This document shows, piece by piece, positions 30,575-31,339 of a DNA stretch of 31,339 nt (the first letter of the stretch is position 1; each line of letters starts with the position of its first letter). The DNA lies in the NCBI GenBank assembly GCA_964388105.1, contig CAYLYQ010000020.1, forward strand, positions 1-31,339, read 5' to 3'. The notes below the pieces were generated by a model. That model worked only from the letters and a program-made list of their open reading frames with translations. It searched no databases and was not told where the DNA came from. The position numbers and the translations under genes were made by a program. Origin of the DNA: ZC4RG35 sp964388105. GTDB taxonomy: Bacteria > Actinomycetota > Acidimicrobiia > Spongiisociales > ZC4RG35.

Positions 30575-30916
30575 TCAGATGATCAGGATTATCGCGAAGA
30601 CGACCGCGGCAGCCAGTGCGAGAACCGCCACCAGGGTGGTGACGACTACGCGTGCTGTCCATGCATGGTCGACTCTGAACATCTGACGTGCGTACATACC
30701 TGCCGCCAGTGCGATCAGCACTCCGGCTCCGATGAACATGCCGAGGTACCAGGCCTCGGCGAGTCCGCCGAGGAACCAGTCAGTCGGCACGTAGTACATC
30801 CAGGCGCCGAGGGCGGCCGCCAAGACTCCCACCACGCCGAGGGTCCACTCGGAGATTCGGGTCCTGGTAGGCACCCGTGCGAGGCCTGCCGTCTGACGCT
30901 CGTGGAGAGTTGTCAT
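30575..30916 (-). CDS. Small membrane protein of unknown function
   Basis: 113 residues, about 35 hydrophilic N-terminal residues (TTLHERQTAGLARVPTRTRISEW) then three hydrophobic segments: LGVVGVLAAALGAWMYYV, YLGMFIGAGVLIALAAGMYA and VVVTTLVAVLALAAAVVFAIILII. It ends inside the last segment. I do not recognise the family. The ATG at 30916 is set by a very strong ribosome site (AAGGAGGTGG, 30922-30931) that directly abuts a long hairpin in the leader. The longer upstream reading has no support. It is convergent with hutU. Confidence 0.75.
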   Translation of the reverse strand: MTTLHERQTAGLARVPTRTRISEWTLGVVGVLAAALGAWMYYVPTDWFLGGLAEAWYLGMFIGAGVLIALAAGMYARQMFRVDHAWTARVVVTTLVAVLALAAAVVFAIILII

Positions 30917-30921
30917 GGCAT

Positions 30922-30931
30922 CCACCTCCTT
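30922..30931 (-). promoter_or_regulatory. Strong Shine-Dalgarno of the small membrane gene
   Basis: AAGGAGGTGG on the minus strand, 5 bases before ATG 30916. Confidence 0.8.
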
Positions 30932-30961
30932 GCTGGCTCGCCCATGTCTTGGGCGGCCAGC
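30932..30961 (-). other. Leader hairpin abutting the ribosome site
   Basis: In plus-strand coordinates GCTGGC-(t)-CGCCCA pairs with TGGGCG-GCCAGC around the loop TGTCT: 12 base pairs with one bulged base. It ends at the base next to the ribosome site. It may stabilise or regulate the mRNA. Confidence 0.6.
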
Positions 30962-30993
30962 CCAATGATCTCCATCCAGCCCGGGGCGGCATA

Positions 30994-31007
30994 GGGGATT
31001 TCGTCCC
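30994..31007. promoter_or_regulatory. Possible dyad operator
   Basis: GGGGATTTCGTCCC contains GGGA-N5-TCCC. It recalls the half-sites of actinobacterial DosR boxes but does not match the consensus well. Confidence 0.2.
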
Positions 31008-31041
31008 TTTCCGAGAGGCGCGTGGCGGCGGGCGTCGCTTC

Positions 31042-31047
31042 TAGCCT
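31042..31047 (+). promoter_or_regulatory. -10 box before a short leader reading frame
   Basis: TAGCCT, 7 bases before ATG 31055, matching the leaderless pattern of the window. Confidence 0.4.
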
Positions 31048-31054
31048 GCGCCCC

Positions 31055-31087
31055 ATGTCTTGTATGGAGTTCCGTGGCGATCGTTGA
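31055..31087 (+). CDS. Possible leaderless 10-codon leader peptide
   Basis: ATG 31055 opens MSCMEFRGDR and stops at TGA 31085-31087, overlapping the GTG start of the ureohydrolase at 31074 in another frame. Its only support is the TAGCCT box 7 bases upstream. It could couple translation, or the box may simply drive the ureohydrolase. Confidence 0.25.
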   Translation: MSCMEFRGDR

Positions 31088-31339
31088 TCCACACTGGCCG
31101 CGTGCCGATGTTTGGCTGGCCCGGGAGGATCCGGACCCGGCTCTCACCCTCGTCGGAGTCCCCACGTCGAAGGCGTCGCTCTCGCCGTCGCGGGCCGACA
31201 TGGCACCGTTGGTGATGCGGGAGCGCCTGGGGCGGTTCTCCACCTTCCACGGCGAGACCGGCGTCGACTTCGGGTCGTTGCCCGTCCGTGACGTGGGCAA
31301 CTGGCCGGTGTCGGAGCTCGACATGGACGAGATGCCTGG
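31074..31339 (+). CDS. Ureohydrolase family protein (arginase/agmatinase/formimidoylglutamase), N-terminal part
   Basis: Runs off the right edge after 88 codons. VAIVDPHWPRADVWL is followed by LTLVGVPTSKASLSPSRADMAPLVMRERLGRF and then VDFGSLPVRDVGNW. The layout (first strand LxGVP, a glycine/serine loop, a helix with P-x2-[IVM]R, then DxGD/DxGN) is that of manganese ureohydrolases. The metal-binding motifs would lie beyond the edge. The nearby hutU makes formimidoylglutamase (HutG) or a related amidino hydrolase attractive, but this is inference. The GTG start is the first plausible start and lacks a ribosome site. Confidence 0.55.
   Translation, partial: MAIVDPHWPRADVWLAREDPDPALTLVGVPTSKASLSPSRADMAPLVMRERLGRFSTFHGETGVDFGSLPVRDVGNWPVSELDMDEMP

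Overview
The window is a gene-dense, GC-rich bacterial fragment of 31.3 kb carrying four runs of exactly 100 N. The likely source is an actinobacterium, possibly class Acidimicrobiia; this is inference. The support is high GC, frequent GTG/TTG starts, ATGA/GTGA/TGATG gene overlaps, secreted proteins with Thr-rich linkers behind lipoprotein or Sec signals, and many leaderless genes with a TANNNT -10 box 6 to 8 bases before the start codon. I saw no rRNA, tRNA, CRISPR array, phage gene or insertion sequence. It reads as chromosome from a metagenome-style scaffold.

Layout. 58-4514 (minus): a LigC-like ATP-dependent DNA ligase followed by two ABC exporter modules (ATPase, permease, ATPase, permease), all overlapping by 1 to 4 bases. 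4549-6390: a YihY-type membrane protein, an unknown 188-residue protein and a tail-anchored protein. 6484-10505: a tandem universal stress protein overlapping TerC, a secreted coiled-coil transglycosylase-like protein (minus), RidA and MsrA. 10502-13029 (minus): two tandem S41 protease lipoproteins. 13071-16072 (plus): amidohydrolase, Maf, a Thr-rich lipoprotein with EF-hand-like loops and a hotdog thioesterase. 16080-17483: an ArsR-SRPBCC pair divergent from a solitary clpP, with two operator palindromes between them. 17535-20306 (minus): purine permease, then deoD-azlC-azlD. 20384-24395 (plus): thioesterase, nitroreductase, a three-gene ABC exporter and a GNAT acetyltransferase. 24396-26546: a nitroreductase remnant, a beta-propeller lipoprotein and an intact nitroreductase. 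26584-30526 (plus): PfkB kinase, DeoC-like aldolase, nucleoside hydrolase and urocanate hydratase. 30575-31339: a small membrane protein with a hairpin leader, and the start of a ureohydrolase.

How the genes may work together. The PfkB kinase, aldolase and nucleoside hydrolase could form a hydrolase-kinase-aldolase route that takes nucleosides to central carbon without a phosphorylase, with the purine permease and DeoD nearby as a conventional salvage arm. All three operon enzymes differ from the textbook motifs at sugar-site positions, so their substrate may not be the standard one. Urocanate hydratase and the ureohydrolase at the edge hint at histidine degradation. Usp, TerC, MsrA, RidA and the nitroreductases suggest stress and redox maintenance.

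The best leads are the atypical kinase-aldolase-hydrolase operon, the decayed nitroreductase 3' end at 24396-24470, the ArsR operators shared with clpP, the leaderless promoter grammar (including stop codons reused as -10 boxes), and the bulged hairpin abutting the ribosome site of the small membrane gene.
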